Shown one piece after another: positions 15,409 through 15,769 of a stretch of 15,769 nt of DNA; the first letter of the stretch is position 1, and every line of letters begins with the position of its first letter. Source of the DNA: Caenicola sp034331105 (GTDB taxonomy: Bacteria > Synergistota > Synergistia > Synergistales > Synergistaceae). The notes under the pieces were generated by a model. The model searched no databases and had not been told where the DNA came from. It was given only the letters and a program-made list of their open reading frames with translations. The stretch is taken from the NCBI GenBank assembly GCA_034331105.1, contig JAXQGB010000003.1:1-15769 (forward strand). Direction: 5' to 3'. A program made the translations under genes and the position numbers.

Positions 15409-15642
15409 TTATGCTCTTACTACAGATTTCACTTCAGGAACGACCTGCTTTATTGCAGCTTCAACCGTCATGCGAAGCGTCTCCTGGGCATAGGGGCAAG
15501 TCCCACATGAGCCGATAAGCTCAACATAAAGGGTACCGCTTTCTTCGTCAAAACTAATGAATGATACATCTCCCCCATGTGTCTGAAGTGCAGGAGACAC
15601 CTTGGTTTTGATCGCATCCATTATCTTTTCCTGTACTGTCAT
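15409..15642 (-). CDS. NifU C-terminal domain (Nfu-type) iron-sulfur scaffold protein
   Basis: This small protein (77 residues) consists only of the Nfu domain, which binds a 4Fe-4S cluster through a CxxC motif and delivers it to client proteins. Cys46 and Cys49 in IGSCGTCPYA are the cluster ligands; THGGDVSFI (21-29) and the end region VPEVKSV are conserved in the family. The ATG at 15642 has AGGAGG 8 bases upstream, a strong ribosome site. It appears to be the first gene of the long minus-strand run. Standalone Nfu domains are common in anaerobes; which apoproteins it serves cannot be told from sequence. Confidence 0.92.
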   Translation of the reverse strand: MTVQEKIMDAIKTKVSPALQTHGGDVSFISFDEESGTLYVELIGSCGTCPYAQETLRMTVEAAIKQVVPEVKSVVRA

Positions 15643-15674
15643 TGATGATTCCTCCTGTGGTTTTTGTCTATTTC

Positions 15675-15691
15675 AAGCGTCTGGTACGCTT
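15675..15691 (-). other. Perfect inverted repeat in the leader of the nifU-like gene
   Basis: AAGCGT (15675-15680) and ACGCTT (15686-15691) flank a 5-base loop, about 33 bases upstream of the nifU-like start codon. It may form a leader hairpin or be a small operator; no T-tract follows it on the minus strand. Function not known. Confidence 0.35.
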
Positions 15692-15698
15692 AAAAACT

Positions 15699-15731
15699 TA
15701 ATAAAATAAAAAGACCGGCAAGATACCGTCT
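15699..15731 (-). terminator. Likely Rho-independent terminator of a gene upstream of the window
   Basis: On the minus strand AGACGG (15731-15726) pairs with CCGGTCT (15718-15712) around a 7-base loop with one bulged G, followed directly by TTTTTATTTTATT (15711-15699). This is a short but plausible intrinsic terminator for a transcript entering from the right edge. No promoter for the nifU-like gene was identified with confidence between it and the start codon. Confidence 0.5.
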
Positions 15732-15769
15732 CAGCTGTCAAGTATAAAAGTAAACTTTGTTTCTTGTCT

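Noticed and set aside
15736..15741. Consensus -35 TTGACA on the minus strand as the promoter of the nifU-like gene
   Set aside because: No -10-like hexamer lies 16 to 18 bases downstream; that stretch is the terminator stem. An adjacent TATACT (15746-15741) has no matching -35 inside the window.

Overview
The window looks like a chromosomal housekeeping region from an anaerobic bacterium of moderate G+C content. Gene order on the minus strand (phoH, pgpH, ybeY, cdd, era, recO, glyQ, glyS, ppdK, dgt) matches the conserved cluster of Firmicutes and neighbouring phyla such as Synergistota. Split glyQ/glyS genes and a PPi-type pyruvate phosphate dikinase also fit a fermentative anaerobe. Synergistota is my best guess, but only a guess: no species-level marker is present beyond about 47 bases of 16S rRNA.

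Layout. Positions 1-47 are the 5' end of a 16S rRNA gene read leftward out of the window. Positions 48-335 hold its leader, a good rrn promoter (152-180, minus), and a divergent extended -10 promoter for a class A penicillin-binding protein (336-2639, plus). The PBP gene converges on dgt (2660-3673, minus) with a 20-base gap. Positions 3683-4048 are non-coding and hold a composite of hairpins and inverted repeats, the least ordinary part of the window. Positions 4049-15642 are a continuous minus-strand run: nifU-like, phoH, pgpH, ybeY, cdd, era, recO, glyQ, glyS, ppdK. The last 127 bases hold a likely terminator of an upstream gene and the leader of the nifU-like gene.

How the genes work together. 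The long minus-strand set combines rRNA/ribosome maturation (YbeY, Era, PhoH), c-di-AMP turnover (PgpH), pyrimidine salvage (Cdd), recombinational repair (RecO), glycine charging (GlyQS), dNTP control (Dgt) and the PEP/pyruvate switch (PpdK). Most junctions from phoH to recO overlap by 4 to 35 bases and glyQ/glyS by 1 base, so translation is probably coupled. Compared with the usual Firmicutes order, dgkA (between ybeY and cdd) and the PPDK regulator yqfL/ppsR (between glyS and ppdK) are missing.

I found no prophage, CRISPR array, transposase, toxin-antitoxin or defence gene. I do not see a new multi-gene system. The best candidate for something undescribed is the structured repeat at 3698-4048.
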